DNA of 64,000 bases, taken from assembly GCF_020144925.1 (NCBI RefSeq), contig NZ_NSLC01000003.1, positions 186,001 through 250,000 on the forward strand. The letters are read 5' to 3'. The notes under the pieces were generated by a model that made no database searches, was not told where the DNA came from, and was given only the letters and a program-made list of their open reading frames with translations. Below, piece by piece: positions 44,982 through 56,341 of the stretch (position 1 is the stretch's first letter; each line of letters starts with the position of its first letter). The translations under genes were made by a program, and so were the position numbers. Source of the stretch: Afifella sp. IM 167 (lineage in GTDB: Bacteria; Pseudomonadota; Alphaproteobacteria; Rhizobiales; Afifellaceae).

Positions 44982-45719
44982 TCACTTCGCCACCTCCTCG
45001 AGCCAATGGTGCACCGCCGGCACATCGGCCAGTCTGTAAGCCGCTTCCGTTTCCCCGCTTCCAACCTTCACGCCGAAGCCGCCACGGCCCGCGGCAAAGC
45101 GAAATCCGTCTTCATCCGTGGTGTCGTCGCCCAGGAAGACGGGAGCACGCCCCGCAAAGGGCGGACGGGCCATGAGGCGCTCGATCGCTTTTCCCTTGTC
45201 GACATTATCGGGCCTGATCTCGACGATAGCATGACCCTTGACGAGGCGAAGACCGCCAAGGCCGGCAATCGCCGCCTCGCCGAGCTCTCCGGCGCGGGTC
45301 TCCGCTTCGGGTGCGGTGCGATAGTGGATGACGAGGGCGGCGCCCTTGTCCTCCACCTTCAGCCGGTCGCCCTCGCCGATCTCCTTCGACAGCCTCTCGC
45401 GCGCCACCGCCATCGCCTCGGGCGGCGGCGCGGCCTCGATCCCTTCTCCGGGATGGAAACGGATCTCCTGGCCGTGCACGCCCGCGGCGGGGAAGGCGAG
45501 GGGGGCCAGAAAGCGGTCGATGGAGGAAAGTGCCCGACCGCTGACGAGGGCGACGGCGCCATCCTGGCGCACTTCCAGCGCCTTCAGGCGCTCCACGGTT
45601 CCCGGCTCCAGGCGGATGCCGTCTGGGTCGTCGGCAAAGCCGACCAGCGTGCCATCGAAATCGAGGAAGAGGGCGTGTCGGGACTTATCGAGCAACGGCG
45701 GTTCGGTAAGATCACGCAT
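44982..45719 (-). CDS. otsB: trehalose-6-phosphate phosphatase
   Basis: 245-residue HAD phosphatase from the ATG at 45719; the open frame extends upstream but is not domain-like. Motif I is FLDFDGTLVGF with the nucleophile Asp near residue 21, motif II is LVSGRAL, a Lys lies in EIRPDNVDKGKAIERL, and motif IV is FLGDDTTDEDGF. Together with otsA it makes trehalose from UDP-glucose and glucose-6-phosphate, an osmoprotectant route. Upstream lies the rpsA terminator. Confidence 0.93.
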   Translation of the reverse strand: MRDLTEPPLLDKSRHALFLDFDGTLVGFADDPDGIRLEPGTVERLKALEVRQDGAVALVSGRALSSIDRFLAPLAFPAAGVHGQEIRFHPGEGIEAAPPPEAMAVARERLSKEIGEGDRLKVEDKGAALVIHYRTAPEAETRAGELGEAAIAGLGGLRLVKGHAIVEIRPDNVDKGKAIERLMARPPFAGRAPVFLGDDTTDEDGFRFAAGRGGFGVKVGSGETEAAYRLADVPAVHHWLEEVAK

Positions 45720-45810
45720 GGAGAAGGTGTAGGCCGATTCCGAAATTGCGTCAAACTTCGCTGCGGTGCAGCACAGTCGGCGCGCTCCCTCCCACAGCAA
45801 GGCGCAAACA

Positions 45811-45842
45811 AAAAGCCCGCGGGAGGAAAATCCCGCGGGCTT
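45811..45842 (-). terminator. rho-independent terminator of rpsA
   Basis: AAGCCCGCGGGA / TCCCGCGGGCTT, 12-bp perfect stem with a 6-base loop; on the minus strand TTT follows. It lies 57 bases after the rpsA stop. Confidence 0.88.
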
Positions 45843-45898
45843 GTGTCTCAGCCTAGCTAAACTTCTACGAGCGCGACGGCTCGCAGAGGCAGGATCGA

Positions 45899-47629
45899 CT
45901 ATTCGTCGCCCTTGTCCTTCTCGTCGGCGTTGCGCTTCTTCAGCGCGGCACCCAGGATATCGCCGAGCGAAGCGCCGCTGTCGGTCGAACCGTACTGAGC
46001 GACAGCCTCCTTCTCCTCGGCGATCTCCAGCGCCTTGATCGACAGGGTGATGCGACGCGCCTTCTTGTCGATATTGGTGACGCGGGCATCGACCTTCTCG
46101 CCGGCCGCGTAGCGCTCGGGGCGCTGCTCAGAGCGATCGCGCGACAGCTCGGCGCGGCGGATGAAGGCCGTCATCTCGGTGTCGGCGAGCTTCACCTCGA
46201 TGCCGCTGTCCTTCACCTCGACAACCTCGCCGGTGACGATGGCGCCCTTGCGGATGCCTTCGACGGCCTCGGCGAAGGGATCGCCCTGCACCTGCTTGAT
46301 GCCGAGCGAAATCCGCTCCTTGTCGACGTCGACCTCAAGGACGACGGCCTTGACCATCTCGCCCTTCTTGTACTCCTCCATCGCCTCTTCGCCCTGGCGG
46401 TCCCAGGAGAGGTCGGAGAGGTGCACCATGCCGTCGACGTCGTTGTCGAGGCCGAGGAAGAGACCGAACTCGGTCTTGTTCTTGACCTCGCCTTCGACGG
46501 GCGTGCCCACCGGATGGTTCTCGGCGAACTCTTCCCACGGATTGCGCATGGCCTGCTTGAGGCCGAGCGAGATGCGGCGCTTCTGCGGATCGACCTCGAG
46601 CACCATCACCTCGACCTCCTGGGAGGTGGAGACGATCTTGCCGGGATGGATGTTCTTCTTCGTCCAGCTCATCTCGGAGACGTGGATCAGGCCCTCGATG
46701 CCCGGCTCCAGCTCCACGAAGGCGCCGTAATCGGTGATGTTGGTGACACGGCCGGTGAACTTGGCACTGACCGGGTACTTCGCCTCGATGCCTTCCCAGG
46801 GATCGGCTTCCAGCTGCTTCATGCCGAGCGAGATGCGGAACGTCTCCGGATTGATCCGGATGATCTGCACCTTCACGGTCTCGCCGATGGAGAGGATCTC
46901 GGAAGGATGGTTGACGCGCCTCCAGGCCATGTCGGTGACATGCAGGAGACCGTCGATGCCGCCGAGATCGACGAAGGCGCCGTACTCGGTGATGTTCTTG
47001 ACCACGCCGTCGACGACCTGGCCTTCCTTCAGCTTGGCGACCAGCTCGGAGCGCTGCTCGGCGAGCGTGTCCTCGAGCACGGAACGGCGGGAAACGACGA
47101 TGTTGCCGCGGCGCTTGTCCATCTTCAGGATGCGGAAGGGCTGCGGCGTCTGCATCAGCGGGCCGACATCCTTCACCGGGCGCACATCGACCTGGCTGCG
47201 CGGCAGGAAGGCCACGGCGCCGTCGAGGTCGACCGTGAAGCCGCCCTTCACCTGGTTGAAGATCTGTCCGGTGACGGTGTCGTTCTTCTCGAAGGATTCT
47301 TCCAGACGAATCCAGCTCTCCTCGCGCCGCGCCTTCTCGCGCGACAGCATGGCCTCGCCGAGCGCGTTTTCCACGCGCTCAAGATAGACCTCGACCTTGT
47401 CGCCGGGCTTCAGCTCGCCGTCGCGGCCGCGCACGCCGAATTCCTTCAGCGGCACCCTGCCTTCGACCTTGAGACCGACATCGACGAGGGCGACGTCTTT
47501 TTCGATCGCCACCACCGTACCTTCGACAACCGTGCCCTCCTGGACGTCGCTGTCGGCAAAGGATTCTTCGAGAAGGGCCGCGAAATCCTCGCGGGTCGGC
47601 TGCGGAACAGCCTGCTGCATACTGGCCAT
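45899..47629 (-). CDS. rpsA: 30S ribosomal protein S1
   Basis: 576 residues from the ATG at 47629 (AGGAG upstream; start MASMQQAVPQPTREDFAALLEESF). Six S1 RNA-binding repeats can be followed, each with the block GxVxxITxYGAFVxLxxGIxGLxHxSxMxW (for instance VKNITEYGAFVDLGGIDGLLHVTDMAW and VTNITDYGAFVELEPGIEGLIHVSEMSW). S1 unwinds mRNA leaders during initiation. The order cmk-rpsA, same strand with 183 bases between, is conserved in proteobacteria. The end is acidic and Lys-rich. Confidence 0.97.
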   Translation of the reverse strand: MASMQQAVPQPTREDFAALLEESFADSDVQEGTVVEGTVVAIEKDVALVDVGLKVEGRVPLKEFGVRGRDGELKPGDKVEVYLERVENALGEAMLSREKARREESWIRLEESFEKNDTVTGQIFNQVKGGFTVDLDGAVAFLPRSQVDVRPVKDVGPLMQTPQPFRILKMDKRRGNIVVSRRSVLEDTLAEQRSELVAKLKEGQVVDGVVKNITEYGAFVDLGGIDGLLHVTDMAWRRVNHPSEILSIGETVKVQIIRINPETFRISLGMKQLEADPWEGIEAKYPVSAKFTGRVTNITDYGAFVELEPGIEGLIHVSEMSWTKKNIHPGKIVSTSQEVEVMVLEVDPQKRRISLGLKQAMRNPWEEFAENHPVGTPVEGEVKNKTEFGLFLGLDNDVDGMVHLSDLSWDRQGEEAMEEYKKGEMVKAVVLEVDVDKERISLGIKQVQGDPFAEAVEGIRKGAIVTGEVVEVKDSGIEVKLADTEMTAFIRRAELSRDRSEQRPERYAAGEKVDARVTNIDKKARRITLSIKALEIAEEKEAVAQYGSTDSGASLGDILGAALKKRNADEKDKGDE

Positions 47630-47812
47630 CAATGCTCCTGTTGGGGCCCCGGGCGGCGCGCTTTTCGTCAAACCGCTCGCGGGATCAACGCCGTGGTTCG
47701 TGTTTCAACCGGCCGTCCCGGCCCCCGCTGCATCAGCGGTCGGCGTTTGGGGCAAGGAACGGCTCTGCTCGCTCCGCGAGGCTTTTGGGATACGCCAGAA
47801 GGGCGCAACCCT

Positions 47813-50473
<2,661 letters not shown>

Positions 50474-50656
50474 GCGGCCGCAGAAGGCCGTTCGAAAGAC
50501 GCGCATCGCGGGACTTGCAAAAGGCAAAAGTCGCGCCTAGTTTCCGCCCGCTTCGGCCGGAGGGCACATGTCCCCGGCCGATCCAACTGCTCCCGCAGGC
50601 TACAGGCTGCGAGAGCCGAAGAGGCCGGCCCTTCTGGGCCGCCCATCCCAAGATCA

Positions 50657-50732
50657 GGGGCCGTAGCTCAGTTGGGAGAGCGCGTGAATGGCATTCACGA
50701 GGTCAGGGGTTCGATTCCCCTCGGCTCCACCA
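50657..50732 (+). tRNA. tRNA-Ala (anticodon GGC)
   Basis: 76 bases forming a full cloverleaf: acceptor GGGGCCG / CGGCTCC with a G3-U70 pair (the alanine identity element), D-arm GCTC...GAGC, anticodon stem CGTGA / TCACG with loop ATGGCAT (anticodon GGC), T-arm AGGGG-TTCGATT-CCCCT, discriminator A and encoded CCA. Confidence 0.95.
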
Positions 50733-50819
50733 TCTTTCCTCCCGGATACCGGCGGAGACCGCCTGACGCCCGCAACGTGAAGCACCGCCGGCGGTCGCGC
50801 CCGACGCGATGTTCTGCCG

Positions 50820-52373
50820 TCAGATCCCCTTCTCGCGCATGAAGCGGCCGACGGTCTCGAAGCAGACCTGCCAGGCCGGCTCGTCGTCGACAAGGATGTG
50901 GTTGCGGCTTTCCAGCGGCACGAAATGGGCGTCCGCAATGCCAGAAGCGACGGCGCGGCCCAACTCAAGCGGGATGCGCTGATCGTATTTGGCGTGCAGG
51001 ACGATCGTCGGGGCCTTCACCTGTGCCAGCCGGTGGCGGACGTCGATACGGCCGAAGGCGTCCTGGAAGCGCGCCGCATTGGCGGGCGATGTCGTCTGGC
51101 GCTGGAACTCGTCGAACCAGGCGAGATCTTCCGCGCTCGCCTCCGGCATGAAGGTCTGGGAGAAAATGTGCCGGTAGGCGGGGTTGTCCGTGCCCCAGCC
51201 GACCTCCGTCAGCGTCAGTACCGCCTCGCGCCGCGCCTGCTCCTCCGGGCTCGCCAGATGTCGCCAGCCGGCCGCATAGCCGCCGAGAAGGACAAGGCCG
51301 GTGACGCGCTCGGGATGGCGCACGGCATATTCGATCGACACCGCGCAGCCCTGTGAGATCCCAAGGAGCGGGAAGCGCTCCAGGCCGAGCTTGTCGACCA
51401 CTGCCTCCAGATCCTCCACGAAGGCGTCGAAACTGAGGTTTGCCACATCCCAGTCGGAGAGGCCGCAGCCGCGCTCGTCGTAGCGCACGAAAGTGCGATG
51501 GCGGGCGATCTCGGCGAAGCTGCGACCCCAGATCGGGCTCGACCAGTCGAATTCGAGGTGATTGAGCCAGTTGGCCGCCTTCAGGATGGGCGGGCCCGTG
51601 CCGAGGGTGGCATAAGCGATCTTGGTCCCGTCCGCGACCTCGCAGAAGCCGATCCTTTGCGCCTGCAGGGCGCGCGCACGTGCCTTGGCGGCGGGCGGAT
51701 CCCTGTGCCGGAGCCCGGATCGTTCTGCGACGGCAATTGCGGCTCCGCCGCCTGACAGGCGTTTCTTGTCTGCGGCAGCCGGGTGGCCTGGCCATGCCTC
51801 GGCGCCTTCCGGATCGGCGTTGCGCCAGAGCCGCTCCCATTTCTGCGCGGCCGGAGGCGTCAGATCGGCATGGGTCGCCAACTGGCGAAGGAGGGAGATC
51901 CTCGCCAGCCTCGCATCCTCGCGTTCGGCCGTCAGCCATGATTCGAAGGCGTCGTCGCCTGCACCGTCGAGCCCGTCGAGAAACACCGGGTCGAGCCGGT
52001 GGACCATCGCTTCGAGTTCCTCGACCGGAAGCGGTATGTCGCGCTGGCGCAGCCGCGCACGGATATCCCTGATGTCGATGTGGACGTCGGCGGTGTCGAA
52101 GCAGACCCGCTCGCGATCGGCGACGATGCGGTGACGTTCATCCGTGTCGACCACCCGGCGCAGCTTGCTCAGCGCCCAGCGCAAAGCCGCCTTGGGGTCG
52201 TCCGGCAAGTCCCAGAAGAGCTCGCAGAGGCGCTCGCGCCGATGCGGCCGGCCGGTGGCGACGAGGAAGGCGAGGAGTGCGCGGGCCTTCCTGGAGGCGG
52301 GAAGCGGAACTTCCTTTCCCAACGAGACGACACGCAACTCGCCCAGGAGGGAGATTTCGAGATCTCGGCGCAT
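50820..52373 (-). CDS. SARP/BTAD-like regulator fused to alpha/beta hydrolase
   Basis: 517 residues from the ATG at 52373; the frame beyond it is not protein-like. Residues about 5-95 form an OmpR-type winged helix followed by a BTAD-like helical part (LEISLLGELRVVSLGKEVPLPASRKARALLAFLVATGR ... LCELFWDLPDDPKAALRWALSKLRRVV), as in SARP activators. Residues about 240-517 are an alpha/beta hydrolase with nucleophile elbow LGISQGCAVS (Ser340), YDERGCGLSDW, Asp464 in HAKYDQRIP and His492 in SRNHILVDD, so the triad looks intact. This points to a regulator whose hydrolase part may sense a ligand or act on it; the natural substrate is unknown. It converges with nothing and sits 87 bases from the tRNA. 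Confidence 0.8.
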   Translation of the reverse strand: MRRDLEISLLGELRVVSLGKEVPLPASRKARALLAFLVATGRPHRRERLCELFWDLPDDPKAALRWALSKLRRVVDTDERHRIVADRERVCFDTADVHIDIRDIRARLRQRDIPLPVEELEAMVHRLDPVFLDGLDGAGDDAFESWLTAEREDARLARISLLRQLATHADLTPPAAQKWERLWRNADPEGAEAWPGHPAAADKKRLSGGGAAIAVAERSGLRHRDPPAAKARARALQAQRIGFCEVADGTKIAYATLGTGPPILKAANWLNHLEFDWSSPIWGRSFAEIARHRTFVRYDERGCGLSDWDVANLSFDAFVEDLEAVVDKLGLERFPLLGISQGCAVSIEYAVRHPERVTGLVLLGGYAAGWRHLASPEEQARREAVLTLTEVGWGTDNPAYRHIFSQTFMPEASAEDLAWFDEFQRQTTSPANAARFQDAFGRIDVRHRLAQVKAPTIVLHAKYDQRIPLELGRAVASGIADAHFVPLESRNHILVDDEPAWQVCFETVGRFMREKGI

Positions 52374-52860
52374 CCGCGGTCCTGACCCTCGAAAAACAAC
52401 GCCCCGTCCAACGCAATACCACTGGCCCGACAACGCTGACAACAACGGGCGAGGCAGACACCGCCCCCAGTAAAGGAACGCCACCAGCCCTCGGCCCAAT
52501 GACCGAGCGAATGTGGCGTTGCCGGCATCCACATGTTTCGGAGAGCAAGATGAACCAGCACGTCGCTGTCGAGGGGCGAAGTTCTGCCGTCGTTCCGCCG
52601 ACACGGCTGGATGGGGCGGATGAGAAGCTCGCCGCTCGGCAGCGACGTGGCGCGATTCCCCAGGGTCTTTGTGGGATCCGACAGATCACCCCGGTGCCGG
52701 TTCGCATCCGGTGAAGTGAGCAGTGGCGCTGGAACGCAAGTTCGGACGCCATCCAAACCAAGCAAGACAAGCAAGAACAGTTCGAAACGCCGGTCCGTCC
52801 GTGCGGCTTCCGCCGCGCAATCTGGCCCGGAGAAAGCAACGATTCTCGAAAGGAAACGTC
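52374..52860. other. 487-base gap with no certain gene
   Basis: Between the regulator-hydrolase gene and the first DUF1127 gene. It must hold both divergent promoters. One small plus-strand frame with a ribosome site is listed separately; no clear terminator, riboswitch or repeat is seen. Confidence 0.6.
52550..52714 (+). CDS. possible small protein of 54 residues
   Basis: Starts ATG at 52550 with GGAGAG 5 bases upstream and encodes a short, Arg/Val/Ala-rich product beginning MNQHVAVEGRSSAVVPP. No known motif. It may be noise in a GC-rich gap; the ribosome site is the only support. Confidence 0.2.
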   Translation: MNQHVAVEGRSSAVVPPTRLDGADEKLAARQRRGAIPQGLCGIRQITPVPVRIR

Positions 52861-53142
52861 ATGCAGATGCACACTCTTCAATCCCTTGAACGCGTTCATG
52901 GGCTCGGTGCGGCCACGAGATCCCGCCGTTCGCCTGCGACGGGCGTGTTCCCAGCCTTGCGCCCGGTCGGTGGTTGGCTCGGCCGCGCCTTCGATCGATG
53001 GCAGGCGATCGGGCAAGCGAGACAGGACTATCGGCATCTCCTGTCCCTTCCGGATTATCTGCTGCGCGACGTTGGCCTCACGCGCGACGATGTCGCCGAG
53101 GCTCTTGATCGGCAGGGTCCGTATCTGAGGCCGTGGTCATGA
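52861..53142 (+). CDS. DUF1127 small protein, copy 1
   Basis: 93 residues from the ATG at 52861 (AAAGGAAA upstream). The C-terminal half VGGWLGRAFDRWQAIGQARQDYRHLLSLPDYLLRDVGLTRDDVAEAL is the DUF1127 (YjiS-like) helical motif. Related small proteins in rhizobia act in phosphate and RNA metabolism and are stress-induced. The N-terminal half is Arg/Ser-rich. It overlaps the following YgjV-like gene by 4 bases (ATGA) and has a close paralogue at 53840. Confidence 0.85.
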   Translation: MQMHTLQSLERVHGLGAATRSRRSPATGVFPALRPVGGWLGRAFDRWQAIGQARQDYRHLLSLPDYLLRDVGLTRDDVAEALDRQGPYLRPWS

Positions 53143-53708
53143 TCTCCGCTCTGCTTTCCCCGGAAGCGCCGGCGATCTTGACGGGTCTGGCGGCGGCCAC
53201 GTGCCTGTCGGCTGCTCCCGCATTCCGAAGCCGCCAGCTTGTGCTGATCGCACAGCTCGGCGCTGCGTTGTGTTTTGCAGCGCATTATCTGTGTCTTGGC
53301 ATCACCGTCGCCGCCGCCGTCAATCTGCTGGCATCGGTGCAGACCTTTGCGGCGATCTTTTCGGCGCGAAGCGCGACCCTGAACCGCCTGGGCTACGCAC
53401 TGATCTGCCTGATGGCCCTGGTCTGCCTCGCACTGTGGCAGGGGCCAGTCTCTGCGCTGAGTGCCATTGCAACGATCCTCCTCGCGCTCGCCCGCATGCA
53501 GATCGACGAGGTGCGGCTGCGAGTTCTTCTCCTGGCCGGCGGGGTCTTCTGGGTTGCGCACGATCTCATCGGCGAGGCGTGGATCGCGCTTGCCGCCGAT
53601 ATCGGCGCCATCTCGACGGGCGCGGTGATGCTGGCCTCGCTCTTTATCCGGGTCAGGATCGAGTGGCGCCCGCCAGCCCTGCCAGCGCCCACGGCAAGCG
53701 CCGTCTGA
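53139..53708 (+). CDS. YgjV-like inner membrane protein
   Basis: 189 residues from the ATG at 53139 (a GTG at 53133 is possible). About six hydrophobic helices (ILTGLAAATCLSAAPAF, LVLIAQLGAALCFAAHYLCLGITVAAAVNLLASVQ, LGYALICLMALVCLALWQG and others) as in the Imp-YgjV family of unknown function. It is translationally coupled to the upstream DUF1127 gene and followed by a second DUF1127 gene, so the locus looks like DUF1127-YgjV-DUF1127. Confidence 0.75.
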   Translation: MISALLSPEAPAILTGLAAATCLSAAPAFRSRQLVLIAQLGAALCFAAHYLCLGITVAAAVNLLASVQTFAAIFSARSATLNRLGYALICLMALVCLALWQGPVSALSAIATILLALARMQIDEVRLRVLLLAGGVFWVAHDLIGEAWIALAADIGAISTGAVMLASLFIRVRIEWRPPALPAPTASAV

Positions 53709-53839
53709 GCGGCCCTACCCGGAGCCGGTGAACCGCCCGTCAGAGCCTCGCCGGCTCCTGACAGAGAAAACTCCGTGACGTTACCGTCTTGCCGGTTGCG
53801 GCGTGCCCGGCCGGCGGATTCTCCCCGAGAGGAAAAACC

Positions 53840-54121
53840 ATGCAGATGCAGCGAGCCCAGACCTTCGAACGCGTCCATGTGCTCGGCGTGATTTCCCATC
53901 CGTACCTCTTGCTCGCCGAGAGCGGCATTTCGTCCGTGAGCGAGGTGGGCGGATGGCTCGGCCGCGCCTTCGATCGCTGGCAGACGGCGAGGCGAGCGAG
54001 ACGGGACTATCGGCTGCTCCTGTCGATGCCACACTATCTCCTGCGCGATATCGGCGTGATGCGTGCCGATGTCGCTGAAGCGCTTGACCGCCAGCGGCTT
54101 TTGGGCGGGCCTTGGTCGTGA
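53840..54121 (+). CDS. DUF1127 small protein, copy 2
   Basis: 93 residues from the ATG at 53840 (GAGAGGAAAA upstream). It shares the start MQM..Q.FERVH and the end with copy 1: VGGWLGRAFDRWQTARRARRDYRLLLSMPHYLLRDIGVMRADVAEALDRQ, while the middle 25 residues differ completely. Both copies are exactly 93 residues, so a tandem duplication with divergence of the central linker is likely. It converges with hutC. Confidence 0.83.
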   Translation: MQMQRAQTFERVHVLGVISHPYLLLAESGISSVSEVGGWLGRAFDRWQTARRARRDYRLLLSMPHYLLRDIGVMRADVAEALDRQRLLGGPWS

Positions 54122-54185
54122 TCTCGGCCATTCGCCGGCCGCCGGCCGCCGGCGCCGACGATTCGGCGCCTCGCCAAGCACGCGC

Positions 54186-54932
54186 CTAGCTGCGGCTGGA
54201 GAACTTGCCCGACAGAACGTGGCTGGAGCCCGGATAGACGAAGCTTGCGAAGGTGATCATCTCCTTGCCGCGCCAGGTCCGGCGCTCGACCGAAAGGCAG
54301 GGCTCGTCGGGCCGCATCGCGAGGAGGCGGGCGGCCGTCGCACCGGCGCGAATGGCTGCGATGCGGTGCTCGCCCTCGGTGAAGGGCACGTTCGCCAGCA
54401 GCCAGGGACCGGGCGGGTCGTGGTCGAAAGGGCCGTGAAGCGCTTCGGGAACGACGGCAAGATTGATCCAGCGATCCTCCAGGACGGCGGGCCGCCCGGC
54501 GGCCAGATGGCGGCAATTGAGATGCAGGACCGGCGTGCCGGCTGAAACGCCGCTCGCAAGGCTCATCATCGCCGAGACCCGGCTTTCGCGCCTCAGGAGG
54601 AGTTCGTAGCCGTAGGTCTCGCCGCGCGCTTCCGTCTCGCGGCGAATGTCGCCGATGGAGGTCACGGCATGTTCGCCGGCCCGGATGGCGACGAAGCTGC
54701 CGGCGCGGCGGCGGCGGGCGATGAGCCCCTGATCGGCGAGTGCCCGCAGCGCCCGGTTCACCGTCATCCGGGACGCCCCGAAGACCTCCATCAGTTCCAT
54801 CTCGGGCGGCACGCGCTCGCCCGGCTTCCAGACGCCCGAGAGGATCGGGGCGGCGACGGCGCGGCGGATCTGGTCGTGGAGGGGCCCAGTGCCGTCGAGC
54901 TTCAGCGGGGCCCTGCCCACCGGCGGGTTCAT
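54186..54932 (-). CDS. hutC: histidine utilization repressor HutC
   Basis: 248-residue GntR/HutC regulator. The winged helix at about residues 18-78 (LHDQIRRAVAAPILSGVWKPGERVPPEMELMEVFGASRMTVNRALRALADQGLIARRRRAGSFVA) is followed by a UTRA ligand domain, which in HutC proteins binds urocanate. It overlaps hutF by 4 bases and so is autoregulated with it if the operator at 56305 controls hutF. Confidence 0.92.
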   Translation of the reverse strand: MNPPVGRAPLKLDGTGPLHDQIRRAVAAPILSGVWKPGERVPPEMELMEVFGASRMTVNRALRALADQGLIARRRRAGSFVAIRAGEHAVTSIGDIRRETEARGETYGYELLLRRESRVSAMMSLASGVSAGTPVLHLNCRHLAAGRPAVLEDRWINLAVVPEALHGPFDHDPPGPWLLANVPFTEGEHRIAAIRAGATAARLLAMRPDEPCLSVERRTWRGKEMITFASFVYPGSSHVLSGKFSSRS

Positions 54933-56290
54933 GACACGAGCCTTTCCATCGTTGCGGAGAAGCGGGCGCGCACTTTCTGACGGTCGCGGTGGCGGCCGGC
55001 CTCCACCAGCTTCTCGCCGCCGACATAGACGTCGGCGATGCATTCACGCCCGCCGGCGAAAAGGAAGGAATCGAGGGCGGCGTCGCCCGCCTTTCCGGCC
55101 AGGGCCGGATGCGCCGCGTCGAGCACCACGATGTCGGCGCGCATGCCGGGCTCGATCCGGCCGATGGCGCGCGAAAGAGCCGCGGCGCCGCCGGCGCAGG
55201 CGCCTTCGTAGAGGATGCGGCCGGTGGAGCTTGCGGCTCTGCCGAGGACGTTGCGCTCCCGGTCCCTGAGGCGCTGGCCGTATTCGAGGGTGCGCAGTTC
55301 CTCGGCCGCGTCGATCCGCACATTGGAATCGGAGCCGATGCCGAAGGCGCCGCCGGCGGCGAGAAAGCTGCGTCCGTCGAAGAGCCCGTCGCCGAGATTG
55401 GCCTCCGTCACCGGGCAGAGCCCGGCGACGGCGCCGGAACGGGCGAGCGCTTCCGTTTCGGCGGGGCTCATATGGGTGGCGTGGACGAGGCACCAGCCGA
55501 GGCCGACCGGCGCATTGGCGAGGAGCCATTCGACCGGCCGCGCGCCGGACCAGGCGAGGCAGTCGGCGACCTCCTTTTCCTGCTCGGCGGCGTGGATATG
55601 AATGGGCCCGCCTTCCGCGAGGGGAAGCACTTCGGCGAGCGTTTCGGGTGTGATGGCGCGCAGCGAATGCGGCGCGATGCCGAGCCGCGCATCGGGGAGG
55701 GAGGCAAGGTGCGCGCGGGAGGCATCGAGGAGGGCGGCGAAGCGCTCCGGGTCGTTGCCAAAACGCTGCTGCGCGGGTCCGAGCGGGGCGCCGCCGAAGC
55801 CGCCATGCATATAGAAGACCGGCAGGAGCGTGAGACCCATCCCCGTCTCTGAGGCCGCGGCGGCGATACGGCCCGCCATCTCGGCAAGGTCGTCATAGGG
55901 TGCGCCGCCCGGCGCGTGGTGGAGATAATGGAACTCGCCGAGCGCGGTGAAGCCGGCCTCCAGCATTTCCACGAAGGCCTCTCGCGCGATCGCCTCCACG
56001 TCGTCGGGGGTCAGCCGTTCCAGGAAGGCGTACATGACTTCGCGCCATGTCCAGAAACTGTCGGCCGCCTCGCCGCGCCGTTCCGCAAGGCCGGCCATGC
56101 CGCGCTGGAAGGCGTGGCTGTGGAGATTGGGAAGGCCGGGCAGTGCCATGCCGGCATAGGTCGCGCCATCCTCGCCCCCCGCTTCTACGGAGGCGATCGT
56201 TCCGTCCGGCGCGGTTTCCACCGTGACGTTTTCCACCCATCCGGCGGAGGTCAGCGCCTGTCCGAAACGGAGCTTGCCCATTGGCCGCAT
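54929..56290 (-). CDS. hutF: formimidoylglutamate deiminase
   Basis: 453-residue amidohydrolase turning N-formimino-glutamate into N-formyl-glutamate. Metal and substrate blocks: LPGLPNLHSHAFQRGMAGL near 48-65, HYLHHAPGG, GPIHIHAAEQEKEVADCLAWSG near 232, LVHATHMSPAE and GSDSNVRIDAAEELRTLEYGQRL near 318. Its presence shows the five-step histidine route. Start ATG at 56290, with the HutC-like operator just upstream; followed by hutC with a 4-base overlap. Confidence 0.94.
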   Translation of the reverse strand: MRPMGKLRFGQALTSAGWVENVTVETAPDGTIASVEAGGEDGATYAGMALPGLPNLHSHAFQRGMAGLAERRGEAADSFWTWREVMYAFLERLTPDDVEAIAREAFVEMLEAGFTALGEFHYLHHAPGGAPYDDLAEMAGRIAAAASETGMGLTLLPVFYMHGGFGGAPLGPAQQRFGNDPERFAALLDASRAHLASLPDARLGIAPHSLRAITPETLAEVLPLAEGGPIHIHAAEQEKEVADCLAWSGARPVEWLLANAPVGLGWCLVHATHMSPAETEALARSGAVAGLCPVTEANLGDGLFDGRSFLAAGGAFGIGSDSNVRIDAAEELRTLEYGQRLRDRERNVLGRAASSTGRILYEGACAGGAAALSRAIGRIEPGMRADIVVLDAAHPALAGKAGDAALDSFLFAGGRECIADVYVGGEKLVEAGRHRDRQKVRARFSATMERLVS

Positions 56291-56304
56291 CCTCGCTTAC
56301 TCTC

Positions 56305-56320
56305 ATTTGTATAGACAAAT
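56305..56320. promoter_or_regulatory. candidate HutC operator
   Basis: Palindrome ATTTGTATAGACAAAT in the 51-base gap between divergent hutF and hutI. It matches the known HutC-type TTGTATATACAA form and would allow one repressor to control both operons. Confidence 0.65.
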
Positions 56321-56341
56321 GCCGCGAGCGAGGAAAGGCTG

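Noticed and set aside
50657-50732. tRNA-Ala as attachment site of a mobile element
   Set aside because: No integrase gene and no repeated tRNA 3' end noticed in the window, so an island boundary here is not supported.
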